A stretch of 64,000 nt of DNA from Mucor racemosus (lineage: Eukaryota > Mucoromycota > Mucoromycetes > Mucorales > Mucoraceae). Under the pieces are notes generated by a model. It did no database searches and was not told where the DNA came from. It saw nothing but the letters and a program-made list of their open reading frames with translations. Where the stretch lies: positions 3,410,001 to 3,474,000 of the forward strand of contig JAPEHQ010000003.1 in NCBI GenBank assembly GCA_027405735.1, read 5' to 3'. This document shows positions 26,121 through 36,286 of this stretch, piece after piece; position 1 is the stretch's first letter, and each line of letters opens with the position of its first letter. The translations under genes and the position numbers were made by a program.

Positions 26121-26176
26121 GGTATCGAGTCGGGTTTTGCCAGCCAAATTTATTAGTATAAGCTGGGCTCGACAAC
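26121..26176 (-). repeat. Short inverted-end repeat, copy 2
   Basis: GGTATCGAGTCGGGTTTTGC to GCTGGGCTCGACAAC. It is the inverted, slightly diverged relative of the 23,685-23,744 repeat. Confidence 0.55.
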
Positions 26177-26334
26177 TTTCCTACTTACAGCATTTACTCT
26201 ACCACGAAAAAAATATGACCGTATTATCTACAGAGAATACAAAGTAATACGCTCAATAGTTGCAGTCCGCTTAGTTAGCTTCTATGATGTATTAATTACT
26301 ATTACTATCTATTAAAAATAACGCTTGACAAAAT

Positions 26335-27286
26335 TGTCATACCTGTTGTTATGTACCTATAGTCAAAGGCTATCAGTATTTTAGTTATGTTTTGTATGTT
26401 TTATCTTTAAGGAACTGTAATGAAATGACACCTTTTATAGACCAAAGTCGCCATTGTCATTTCAGAAAAATAACTGATCTCGATTCGTACCTGAATCTCG
26501 CTCCATAAGGACTGAGTTCCAATCAGATTCCAAAAACCATAACGAGAAAATTCTATACAGTATTGCTGGTGCCTGTAAAAGGAAGTATTCCTGATCAAAA
26601 TACAACCTTCTACAACATGACACCTACAATATAAAGCTGTACTTATTTTGCATTAATAATATGATGTTACAAAACTCCTGCTCATAAAATCGCAATTGCA
26701 GTAATTCTAGATAAGGAATCACATCCCATAAAAATAAGCTCAGTTGCATTTTAGATTATAACTGGAATGTTGAAAGATCAACATCCATCTAATGATATTC
26801 TGTCATATCAAACAAAATATCAACATCTCAACCAAGTATCTCATAAAAGAATGTCAATAAAAGGCATTATGATTGAACACCTGTAAAATAGGCATCAACA
26901 CACAAACATTCACTATTTTACAATTCCTATAAATATAGCATACTTTATGAAGATATCATCCTTTTTCTTCAGATTTCTTTTAATCACAATAAACCGTGGA
27001 AAGACTATAATTGTATTTATCAACGCTTTTATTTTATTTTTCATTTTTATAAAATTACTTCAATTTTATTGCAGGAACAACTATTAATAGCTTTAGTAGT
27101 AGTAGGTTTCTATTAGAAAGAAGTTAAGTTTATTATTGAAGTTATAGCCTGAGCTTATATACTATATAACTAGTAATGAGAAAATACCGAACAAATATAT
27201 CGTACCGAACAAGCCGGAATGCAACTGACACATATCATGTGATTTAAATACTTTTTTATTATTATTTATTACATATAGCACTTAAG
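26335..27286 (+). mobile_element. Solo-LTR-like unit split by a second LTR (inner left)
   Basis: The TGTCATAC start (26,335-26,415) resumes at 27,079 with AACTATTAATAG and runs to the CACTTAAG end at about 27,286. It is the same family as the units beside the tRNA genes. A fragment of another 3' end (ATTAAAAATAACGCTTGACA) directly precedes it at about 26,270-26,330, so the units are stacked. Confidence 0.65.
26416..27073 (+). mobile_element. 658 bp solo LTR of a second family, nested
   Basis: Begins TGTAATGAAATGACACC and ends TTTTATTGCA, with TG...CA termini, flanked by the 5 bp direct duplication GGAAC (26,411-26,415 and 27,074-27,078). A TATA-like CCTATAAATATAG lies near 26,928. No internal coding region remains. 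Confidence 0.75.
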
Positions 27287-27291
27287 AAATC

Positions 27292-27582
27292 TGTCATAAC
27301 TGTTATATACCTATAGCCGAAAGGCTATTAGGTATTTTAGTTATGTTTTTATATGTTTAGTCTGTAAGGAACAGCTATTAATAAATGTAGTAGTAATATA
27401 TTTGTATTAGAAATAAGTTAAGTTTATTATTGAAGTATATAACATGAGCTTATATACTCATAACTAGTAATGACTAAATACCGAACAGATCTATCGAACC
27501 GAACAGGTCGGAATGCACGTGATATATATCACGTGAGCTTAATATATTTACCATTACTATTTATTAAAAATGACACTTGACA
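27292..27582 (+). mobile_element. Solo LTR inserted 10 bp upstream of tRNA-Leu (inner left)
   Basis: TGTCATAAC start and CTTGACA end (TGTCA/TGACA inverted ends). AATC (AAATC if the last A is counted outside) is duplicated on both sides: it precedes 27,292 and follows 27,582. Compared with the outer tRNA copy, the same AAATCACAACA sequence lies just before the tRNA. This LTR therefore landed between an older LTR and the tRNA gene. Confidence 0.8.
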
Positions 27583-27592
27583 AATCACAACA

Positions 27593-27675
27593 GGAAAGAT
27601 GGCCGAGTTGGTCTAAGGCGTCACGTTAAGGTCGTGATCTCTTCGGAGGCGTGGGTTCAAATCCCACTCTTTTCA
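27593..27675 (+). tRNA. trnL-AAG: tRNA-Leu(AAG)
   Basis: Same 83 nt cloverleaf as at 17,349, anticodon AAG, with identical A- and B-box sequence. About 40 bp of downstream sequence is also similar to the outer copy, then the two diverge. Confidence 0.95.
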
Positions 27676-28385
27676 CTTTTATTTTTGCTTCTAATTTGCT
27701 TACGTAATGATTCTCTGAATTGTGTCGTAGAAGTTTTAACTCTTTTGTTACGCAATAATAATAGTGTTGCAAATCGAACAACAACTCTTCTTTTTTTTCT
27801 TGAAATAAATTATTATCTGTCAAAAATAAACAAACAATCTTGATCCCCAAAAATTATATTATACTTCCAGATTCTAGTTCAGAAGTAACACAAATCATAC
27901 ACGAAATTCACCAAACCTTATATACTATTGATTTAATCTCCCATTGTATTTTTACAACTCATACAAAAAGAACAACAGAGTCAATTACCATAAATACAAG
28001 ATAACCGAATATTGACAGGGTCAACATTTGAAATCTTTGCCTAATATTTACAAATCTTTACTCAGTGATTATAAATCAACACATATTCATGGAAATACAC
28101 GGATGTAGCCACATCCCATATCACCACAATCTATAGACTCAACTTTTTCTTTAGATGTCAGTAAAGACATTTTATTATCAAATTCAAATAACATTATTAT
28201 CAACATCAAGGATGTTCTAACAGACAAATATTAGTATAAATAACTACATTTAAAAAAAAACAATTAATAAACATATCTTATTTCTTACCTATATTTTTGA
28301 TTACATACTATTTTGATATCATTTTGATATTCTTTACTTTACATTTACTATTTTATAAGATCCTTTGAATTATTTTCTATATATA
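27676..28385. other. Inner end of left arm, no gene
   Basis: AT-rich. The segment from about 27,971 inward is the counterpart of 31,389-31,804, and the preceding part matches 39,160-39,457, so the right-arm retrotransposon insertion point corresponds to about 27,971 here. Confidence 0.7.
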
Positions 28386-29450
28386 TTTCATTGTACATTT
28401 CCTATTTTTTCTTTATTCATTTCGTTTTATATATTTATATAAAACATTTATTACAGTTGGACAACTTAAAACCTGGTTCTCATTCAATGAATATTACCGC
28501 ACTGACAATATTTCATTAGTTCTCTTTTATTTTACTTTCAACACACCACCATTATAAGCATTATTATTTGTAGCATTAATATAAAATATCAAAGGATATA
28601 TCTCAGCACACGACATTTGGTAGCATCAGAACCAATTGATCATTATGCTGTATAATATAAAACCAGTGAATTAGTGAATGGATAATTCAAGTAATATAGA
28701 AAAACTAAAGTGCAGTAAATGACGAAGTTATTTACTAAAATAAAAAAATATAAAAAATAAAAGCAGTAGAAATACAATTATAATCAGCTAAAGTTTTTAT
28801 CACAAAAGATTTCTGAAGAGTTAAAATAATTGAAAAGTATGAGGGTATTTATAGTGATTTGGAGAACTTGGATACCATCAGACTTGAATGGACTGTATAT
28901 TTAGTAATCTTCCAGTTTTGAGTACATTGTTATTGATTTGATATTCTAAGGGGTAAATTGTGTAGAGCATTGACCATAAGGAATTGTATGTCAAGTGTGA
29001 CAATATCGACCTTTTGGGAAATAGTTGTTTTATTTATTTCTGTTATATCTATTTTATGTAACCTTGATTTTTAAGGGGTAGTTTTTATATGCTTGAATCT
29101 TATTTATATTGATAGTGCAACTTCAATATAGATGAGTAGTTGACTAAATTGATATCTTTGTTTATTATCATTATTGATTTGGATAGAATCCTGTTTTGAT
29201 ATATATGTCATTTGTGTAATTGGTTGCGCCGTGATCAAGGATGCTATCATCTACACGACATGTATGGTTCAAAAAGGTGTTTCATATTTTTAGCATGCGT
29301 TTGTTATTGTGTTCAATTGAAGCGTTTGTTTATTATTGTTGTTCACATTTCAAGTGGCATCATATTTTATGAGCGACACTTGGAATTTAGGTTGTTTTAT
29401 TTTTATCAAGCGTTTTTAGTATGTAATTCCACTGCATAAAGAACCAATTC

Positions 29451-29859
29451 GAAATAGGAGAAAGAGTTCTTGAAACATTAAAAGACCAAGAAGACATCAA
29501 CTATCTTAATACCTTAAGTCAAAAAATCAAACACATTTATTACGCAAGAAGAAAGAGTTAAATCAGCCAACAAGGGAGAGGTTTATTGGAACAATTTAAT
29601 AACAACATTTTTAAATAAATACCTTTTGTATAATGTAACAGAAAACAACAACAGTAGCGTTGACAATATATCCCAAGTAACAATCAACTACAATGACATG
29701 CTTAAAATTCCTGAATTAATGAAGGAAGTCGTGTCCATTTCGGCAGCTGCCAAGAAGAAAATGACAGTTTATATCCCTTGGAAAAACCTAAGAAATACGA
29801 TGGTTCTCGGGATCCTCATACTATTAAAATATGGATTAATTCGGTTGAAAGCTATGGAG
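29451..29859 (+). pseudogene. Degenerate retrotransposon gag-like fragment
   Basis: Broken frames read EIGERVLETLKDQEDINYL ... KIKHIYYARRKS, a stop, then VTINYNDMLKIPELMKE, and after a frameshift KKYDGSRDPHTIKIWINSVE. The last stretch resembles the start of many Ty3-type Gag domains (a DGSRDP..I..W...VE pattern). It is truncated where the GCTCG-rich block begins. Confidence 0.45.
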
Positions 29860-30464
29860 TAGCGTTTGCAAAATGACTGAACCCAAGCGAGCGCAAGCAG
29901 TTTGAGCAAACATTTGCAGAGTCTAAAGTATTTGAAAATTACTCAAGCAAACCCGAGCCTAAGCAAAGGCTCGTCGAGCAGTTGTATATCAAACATTTGT
30001 AATTTTGAAAGCAAGCAAGCAAGCATAAACCAAACATTATCTAATTTTTCAAAAAGTTAAGCAAGCCGAGCACGAGCATATAATAAGCAAGCGAGCAAAT
30101 CCGAGTGCAAGCACAACCATTGTGTTATATATTTTCAGCCTGATATTCGTTTAAAATATGATGAATTTTGACATTTTGAAAGTACAATTGCGTAAATTGA
30201 ATGAATTTGTCCTGTGTTACATGATTGCTTACTTGACTTGAAAGCAAGCAATTACGCAAGCAAGCCTATTTCAATTCGACGCATTTCGAGCAAGTATACA
30301 AGCAAGTTTTTGATGTTTCATCGAGCGCCAAGCAGGAAACTGCTAAAAAAAATTAATCAAGCAAGCCAAAGCAAGTAATACCCTGAAGAAAGCGCAATTC
30401 AAGCGAGCCCAAGCATAGGGCTCGCTCGCTTGCTTATGCTCGCACTGCTCCATTGCGGTCACTA
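29860..30464. mobile_element. hAT-like GCTCG/AAGC-rich block in the spacer
   Basis: About 605 bp densely filled with CAAGCGAGC, GCAAGCAAGC and their complements toward both ends. The ends have loosely similar inverted termini (TAGCG...GCAA on the left, TAGTGACCGCAA read inward on the right). No exact target duplication was found. The style matches the left-arm miniature element, so a decayed non-autonomous hAT relative is likely. Confidence 0.45.
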
Positions 30465-31804
30465 GTCTAGTGTCGAAAGGAGTTGTTCAACTCAAGAACG
30501 TAAATTATTGGCTACACTATGAATAAAAAACCTCTTAATTCCCTTAGTTGTGCCACATTGTTGTATAATTATCATCTTCTACTATCTATACACACCACCT
30601 TTGGTTACACTCTATGAATGTCATTATTAATTTATACTGTCACTTCAAGCAGTCCTTATCTACTAGTCTGTCATTAGTATATAAACCGCATTTCATGAAT
30701 AAAAGAATAAGGATCAGTTTAGTTTTGATCCCTTTGTTTAGGACATAGACTATACTGGGTACATGTATTACTAGTAGAAGTGCTCAAAGGATTATGTAGA
30801 CATTATTCTTAGCATAGAAGGATGAGTATGAGGTGATAATGATGTATGCCAATTTTATTTCATTTAGTTATGTTACATTTAGTCTATGATGAAATGGTGT
30901 AGCCTGAGATCCTGAAGTGAGCCAATCATGAACTCATTCCTGGAAATGGAATTCAACTATTATTCCATTTGTATCAACATTCACGGTCTAAAGTAAATCA
31001 AGCATGAAGATCCTATATACTTAACTTGGTCGTATCCTACTAAACTTGCTATGGCCAACCTATTATATCATCATGTTGTAATCAACTAGTTCTTCAAGAA
31101 GATGAAATCATACTTTCATACACTCTGTATTGTAGACTCTATATCCACGCGTCCAAAACATATAAATACCCTGAATCCTGATGTCGTTCGAGATGGATTC
31201 GTTATCTTTTTTACCTACAATATACTCAATAAATATATCTAGTTTTAACTTTATTTTCTAGTTATTCATTGTGTATATTTAAACACCCTTCTTAGTTTGA
31301 CCCACAGTTGGAAAGCTGACATTTATCAAAACTTTTGTTTTATTATTTTTAATTATTCTAGCATATCAGATATATGTTAGAATAAAACATATATAGAAAA
31401 TAATTCAAAGGATCTTATAAAATAGTAAATGTAAAGTAAAGAATATCAAAATGATATCAAAATAGTATGTAATCAAAAATATAGGTAAGAAATAAGATAT
31501 GTTTATTAATTGTTTTTTTTTAAATGTAGTTATTTATACTAATATTTGTCTGTTAGAACATCCTTGATGTTGATAATAATGTTATTTGAATTTGATAATA
31601 AAATGTCTTTATTGACATCTAAAGAAAAAGTTGAGTCTATAGATTGTGGTGATATGGGATGTGGCTACATCCGTGTATTTCCATGAATATGTGTTGATTT
31701 ATAATCACTGAGTAAAGATTTGTAAATATTAGGCAAAGATTTCAAATGTTGACCCTGTCAATATTCGGTTATCTTGTATTTATGGTAATTGACTCTGTTG
31801 TTCT

Positions 31805-31985
31805 TGTTATATCAGAATCTATATATGGCATTACCGATGTCTATTTTCATAGTCTCAGTCCTGGGTGTACCCATATCATTATTGTATTACCCGAGATTGC
31901 CGTCTATTACATATATCCTTACATTGTATATTGAATAAACTCCACCTTTTACTCTTGTTCAATTCTTATTGTTATTGATAAAACA
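31805..31985 (+). repeat. 5' LTR of the chromovirus (181 bp)
   Basis: Begins TGTTATATCAGAATC and ends GTTATTGATAAAACA. It contains an AATAAA-type motif (GAATAAACTCC). The sequence appears identical to 38,979-39,159. It is unusually short for a Ty3-type LTR. Confidence 0.92.
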
Positions 31986-32023
31986 TTTTTTTTGAACATT
32001 TATTTAAAGACAGTTTATTCAAT

Positions 32024-34646
32024 ATGCAAACATTTCCCACCACCACCTCTGAAACCCATCATCTCGATGGTAAATCAACATCTGCAATGGATGTTGACGA
32101 TTGTTCTTCAGTTATTGAGGAAACCAATCTTTCACGCACTGATTTGCGCAAGCAAATCAACACGTTAAAGCTTCAGCTCGCAAGAGCAACACAACTTTTA
32201 CTCACGAGCAACAGTGAGGAGGCGAAAGCCGAAGTGATCAGATTGAAAGATCTAATCGCTTTATCCAATGAAGTTTACAATGTCATGCTTCCATCTGAAG
32301 CCCCTGAACCTGTAAATTCATCTACTTCTGCCTCTGTGAGCTCTAACGCTACAAGCAGTGATAACTTTGATCATACTAGTAGATCCAATAATACTAGCAA
32401 CTCCTTTCTTGTACCTAGCAGTCTTCCTTGGATACAATGGAAAGATCATTTTTTCAATCGCAAGGCAGCTGTATACGATACACCATTAGCTTGTCTGGAT
32501 ATATTTGAGTCAGTTCTTGATGCCCATGGTCTAGAACTTGATCAACATTGGAGACGTTTGATTAAGCCTAGACTTTCTTCGTCAATGTTGGCCTGGTTAA
32601 AAACCGTAGATCAATCCTTTTCGTGGTTACAGTTTAAAGAAAAAGTAATAACTAAATACGGCTTGTCGCCTGCTCAAGAAAAAGCAGAAGCTAAACTTAA
32701 ACTGCAGCAACTGCGTATAAAAAGGAACGAAAGCATCAATGAATATGTAGATCGTTTCAATGTTTTAAGAGAGAAAGCAAATGTAGTTGACACTACAGAA
32801 TTGGTAAAAGCTCTTCTTGCCCCATTACCACATGCTTTAAATGAAGCAATAAATATACATGTACTATTATGTGATGATCCTAACAAAGATACAGTTGAGT
32901 ATACAATCGAAAAACTCAAGATTGCATACGTGGACTACCAATCCAGACATTATTTGGATAAGTCTTTCTCCACTACTCTTCCATCATCTCCGCGTCGCCG
33001 AGAAGATCGTCAAACACGACATGCTAAACCATATGATCGTAATTTATCGGATGGATTCCCGAGAAAATTAGCTGCTCGTCCTAGTAACCAAGCAAAGCCC
33101 TCGTCTCGTAAGGAATCGCCATGGTGCGACATCCATAAATTTCATGGTCATGCCACTGCAGATTGTAGAGCGAATGCTCTTAACAATCCAGGTAATATGC
33201 CTACAGCCCCACGAACATGTTACACATGTAAAAAATCATGGGTACCAGGACACAATTGTTCCTCTAATGCTTCGAGTAAGCACAATCCACATCGTAAGTC
33301 TCATGACAAAAAACACCGCAACGGCTATCATTCCTCATCTTCTGGCCGTCATAGCTCATCTACCAAACACGTACGCCCACCGCTAGTACCAGGTACCAAA
33401 CCTTCCAAACGTCATTCATCAACTTCATCCTCGGAATCTCATAGTGATGGAGAGACAACATCTTCGGATATTGACATGGATGAGCAATCTGGTGATGAAA
33501 ATCTCGTGTACGCAGCTGCTGCTTTAGATCTTGATTCTAACGATCGCAAAGGAAAGAATAAAGCTGAATGTAAGTACAACGATGATTATTTTTGTCAGCG
33601 TCCTGATAACTTCATGTCTAATGATGCCATTTATCTACCTCTAACTGTAGAGAAAATAAAAGTATGGGCCCTCTTAGACTCTGGATGTACCTTTTCTGCC
33701 ATCTCGCCTCAATTAGCAAAACATCTTAATTTATCAATAAAAAAGAAAGCAGGTCGCGTTATGCTTGCTCAAAAAGATGTTAATTTACAAAGGATTGGCA
33801 AAACAGCTAAAAATTTAGAAGTTTATTACAATACTAAAACTATCTTTTCCAAATTCGAAATCTTTGAGATTGTCAATGACCTTCATGTTTGTATTGGTAT
33901 GAATCTTCTTCCACAATTAGGTATTCAGATATCTGGGTTAACATATGATTGGGATGAACATACAGGCCCTGAGATTCCTGTCATTGATCCTGAACCATAT
34001 AAACCTAATGACTCACCTTTTGGTAACCCAAGTGAGAGAGCTCAGTTGTTAAAATATATTCAATCTTCAATTGATGCCAACAAATCTATTCCGCCAGGTG
34101 CTTACTGTAATCTACCTGACAGTGCCATCATTTTACCTATCAAAAAACATCTCACACACGACACATTTAAACCGCAATACCCTATTGCTGAAAGTCTCAA
34201 ACCAGTAGTGGCAGAGCAAATACAAAAATGGAAAGATAGTAAAATTATTGAGCGTGCGCCTCCCAACAATCCTCACAACTCTCCTATATTACTGGTCCGT
34301 AAGAAAAATTCGCAAGGCGAGTATACTGGCAATGATTATTGTTGTGTGATCGACAGTCGCTTAATCAACAAAGCTCTTGATCCACGAAAAATTGACCGAT
34401 ATCCTCTGCCTTTAATCAGCGAAATGCACCGTAAAATGTCCAAATTTGCACTTTTTTCTACCATTGACTTAAGCGCTTGTTACCATTCTTTTGCCATAAT
34501 TTCGAAATACAGGCCTCTCACTGCATTTACTGATTTAAACGGATCGCAGTGGATGTTCTCCAGAGCCCCTTTCGGACTCCGCCCACTCAGTAGTAGAGTA
34601 CAGAGGATACTTTCTACTTTGTTTGAAGATATTAGCGAGCATACTA
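32024..34646 (+). pseudogene. Chromovirus gag-pol, 5' part (Gag, protease, start of reverse transcriptase)
   Basis: The frame opens 38 bp after the 5' LTR (MQTFPTTTSE). Gag-like region at residues about 130-320 (LPWIQWKDHFFNRKA, SINEYVDRFNVLREKANV). A Cys/His nucleic-acid-binding segment follows (CDIHKFHGHATADC ... CYTCKKSWVPGHNC). The aspartic protease has the DSG active site in VWALLDSGCTFSAISPQ. Reverse transcriptase begins with the ERAPPNNPHNSPILLVRKK and FSTIDLSACYHSFAI blocks. The frame continues 32 bp into the Tc1 element before a stop. Ignoring the Tc1 element and one copy of its TA duplication, the 5' and 3' parts lie in one frame of about 1,674 codons, so the insertion is the only lesion seen. 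Confidence 0.9.
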
Positions 34647-34859
34647 CAGTGAGTTCCAAAACCCTTTCAATGTTTTGAAATTTTGAATGAAACTAGCCAT
34701 ATCTTTCGCAATTTCAATCGGAGATACTTTAAATTTCTATTATAAGTAATTTGAAATATTTCCAATAATTTGCAAAAAATCCGACCTAATTATTTAAAGT
34801 TCCGCAAAAAATATGTCAATTCAAAAACGGGTACATCATTGAAAGGGTTTTGGAAGCAT
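34647..34859. repeat. Left TIR of the Tc1-type element (213 bp)
   Basis: Near-perfect inverted match to 36,072-36,284. The outer block CCAAAACCCTTTCAATG is repeated in inverse orientation at the inner edge (CATTGAAAGGGTTTTGG). Confidence 0.95.
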
Positions 34860-34892
34860 TACCAAAAAAAAATTGAAGTTTATTAAACGCAG

Positions 34893-35924
34893 TTAATAAT
34901 CAATGCCGTAACCCTTTGCTTTAATGCAAGCTTTCAAACGATCAGGCATACTCGAAATAACCCTTTGGCATTCCTCAACTGTTATTTTTTCTTACCAAAT
35001 CTCTTGTGTTCTCTTCCAAATGTCATTCATGCCTTCTGGAGGTGTATCATATTCATTTAAACGGATTTTCAATAACCTACACATATTTTCAATGGAATTG
35101 AGGTCTGTGGATTGTGCTGGCCATGACATTACTCTATATTCTTTTGTTTCGAAGTGTTTTTTCATTAACTTCGAGGTGTGTTTGGAATCATTGTCTTGCT
35201 GAAGAATGACTTGATTACGACGTAGCTTCAATTTTTGGCACATATCGTCAATGGATTTCTCCAAATCGTCATCAACAATAGTTTTGTATAGTTCAGAGTT
35301 CATATTACCTTCGATCTTGCACAACCAGCCAACACCAGACCAAGAAATAGTGCTCCAAATCATGATGCGATCATCTCCATGCTTTCTTGTTTTTTTGGTA
35401 TGCCTAGGTTTTATCTCCTCGTTGTCTTTTTTCCAGCACCAAATACAACCATCAGAGTTAAAACGGTTAATTCCAGCCTCATCGGTAAATATAACACGTT
35501 TCCAGTCCTCCAAAGTCCAATCAATTTTGTTTTTGCACCAGCGGAGGCGATCCTTCGCATTTTCATCACTAATTTCTGGCTATTTTATCTTAGGTAATGC
35601 GCCTAAACCATTATCCGAAAGAGTCCTACGTACAGTATTCGCACTGACATTAACGTGTAGATTACGACGAAACTCTTTTTTGGCTTGTACCGCATTATCC
35701 AAGCCACCTTTGGTGATTTCATGGACACAATATCTCTTATCCACAGTAGTCAGCTTCGATGGTTGGCCTCCTTTAAGTTTTTCTCGGTCAGGACAGGCCT
35801 TTTTTCCAATACGACGTACTGTGGCTTGACTAACATCTACACGACGAGCAATTTTCGATACGGTATGGCCTGAATTTAACAGAGAGATAACATCATTACG
35901 TTTGGTATCTGATACAGTTTTCAT
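34893..35924 (-). pseudogene. Tc1/mariner transposase, DD34E, two in-frame stops
   Basis: One frame of 344 codons from the Met at 35,924 (MKTVSDTKRNDV) to a TAA at 34,893-34,895, the usual size for Tc1. The N-terminal helix-turn-helix pair is visible (SLLNSGHTVSKIARRVDVSQ and a second in VNVSANTVRRTLSD). Catalytic residues are kept: Asp in VIFTDEAGIN, Asp in ILQQDNDSKHTS and Glu in DLNSIENM, with 34 residues between the second Asp and the Glu. A TAG at 35,580-35,582 splits the gene near the start of the catalytic domain, and a TAA at 34,992-34,994 removes the last 33 codons. A full-length protein would need readthrough, so this copy is probably dead. Confidence 0.9.
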
Positions 35925-36071
35925 CTTGATGATTTTGCTTGAAACTACTAGTAAAAAAGGTAAGGTAAAAGTTGAAAAACATCTCATATATTTTCCGCAT
36001 ATTTCTCTGTTTTATAAGATATCCAGCGTTAATGTACAAGCTGTGGGCTACTAAATTGTAATTTTTATCCT

Positions 36072-36284
36072 ATGCTTCCAAAACCCTTTCAATGATGTAC
36101 CCGTTTTTGAATTGACATATTTTTTGCGGAACTTTAAATAATTAGGTCGGATTTTTTGCAAATTATTGGAAAAATTTCAAATTACTTATTATAGAAATTT
36201 AAAGTATCTCCGATTGAAATTGCGAAAGATATGGCTAGTTTCATTCAAAATTTCAAAACATTGAAAGGGTTTTGGAACTCACTG
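36072..36284. repeat. Right TIR of the Tc1-type element (213 bp)
   Basis: Inverted copy of 34,647-34,859, ending GGAACTCACTG next to the TA duplication. Confidence 0.95.
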
Positions 36285-36286
36285 TA

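Larger units (their letters stand above)
17051..28385 (+). repeat. Left arm of a giant inverted repeat
   Basis: This arm is the reverse complement of 31,389-49,588 once the right-arm retrotransposon (7,355 bp plus 5 bp duplication) and the left-arm miniature element (487 bp plus 8 bp) are set aside, leaving about 10.84 kb in each arm. Paired coordinates sum to a constant: 66,639 for the outer part, 66,638 after a one-base A-tract difference near 19,861, 67,133 inside the left insertion, and 59,773 inside the right insertion. Only a few substitutions were noticed (for example near 17,490, 25,407 and 27,217). The inner end is at about 28,385, where sequence after CTATATAT diverges. The outermost ~125 bp differ more than the rest. 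Confidence 0.95.
28386..31388. other. Unique spacer at the centre of the inverted repeat
   Basis: A 3.0 kb single-copy segment separating the arms. It holds a retroelement gag relic and a GCTCG/AAGC-rich hAT-like block, listed separately. From 30,465 to 31,388 nothing coding is recognised. TATA-like and AATAAA-like strings near 30,680-30,705 and 31,228-31,234 could belong to an old LTR, but no boundaries could be fixed. Confidence 0.7.
34647..36284 (-). mobile_element. Tc1-type DNA transposon inserted in the chromovirus
   Basis: 1,638 bp flanked by the TA duplication (34,645-34,646 and 36,285-36,286). The 213 bp terminal inverted repeats (34,647-34,859 and 36,072-36,284) start CAGTGAGTTCCAAAACCC. 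Each TIR begins and ends with opposed copies of an AAAACCCTTTCAATG block, giving two likely transposase-binding sites per end. One transposase gene lies on the minus strand and is broken by two stops. Confidence 0.95.

Noticed and set aside
27577..27850. Overlapping frames of 88 and 74 codons on opposite strands (and mirrored at 39,283-39,556)
   Set aside because: They run straight through the tRNA-Leu gene. The apparent protein is the tRNA read as codons.
35251..35829. 192-codon plus-strand frame
   Set aside because: Antisense shadow of the Tc1 transposase.
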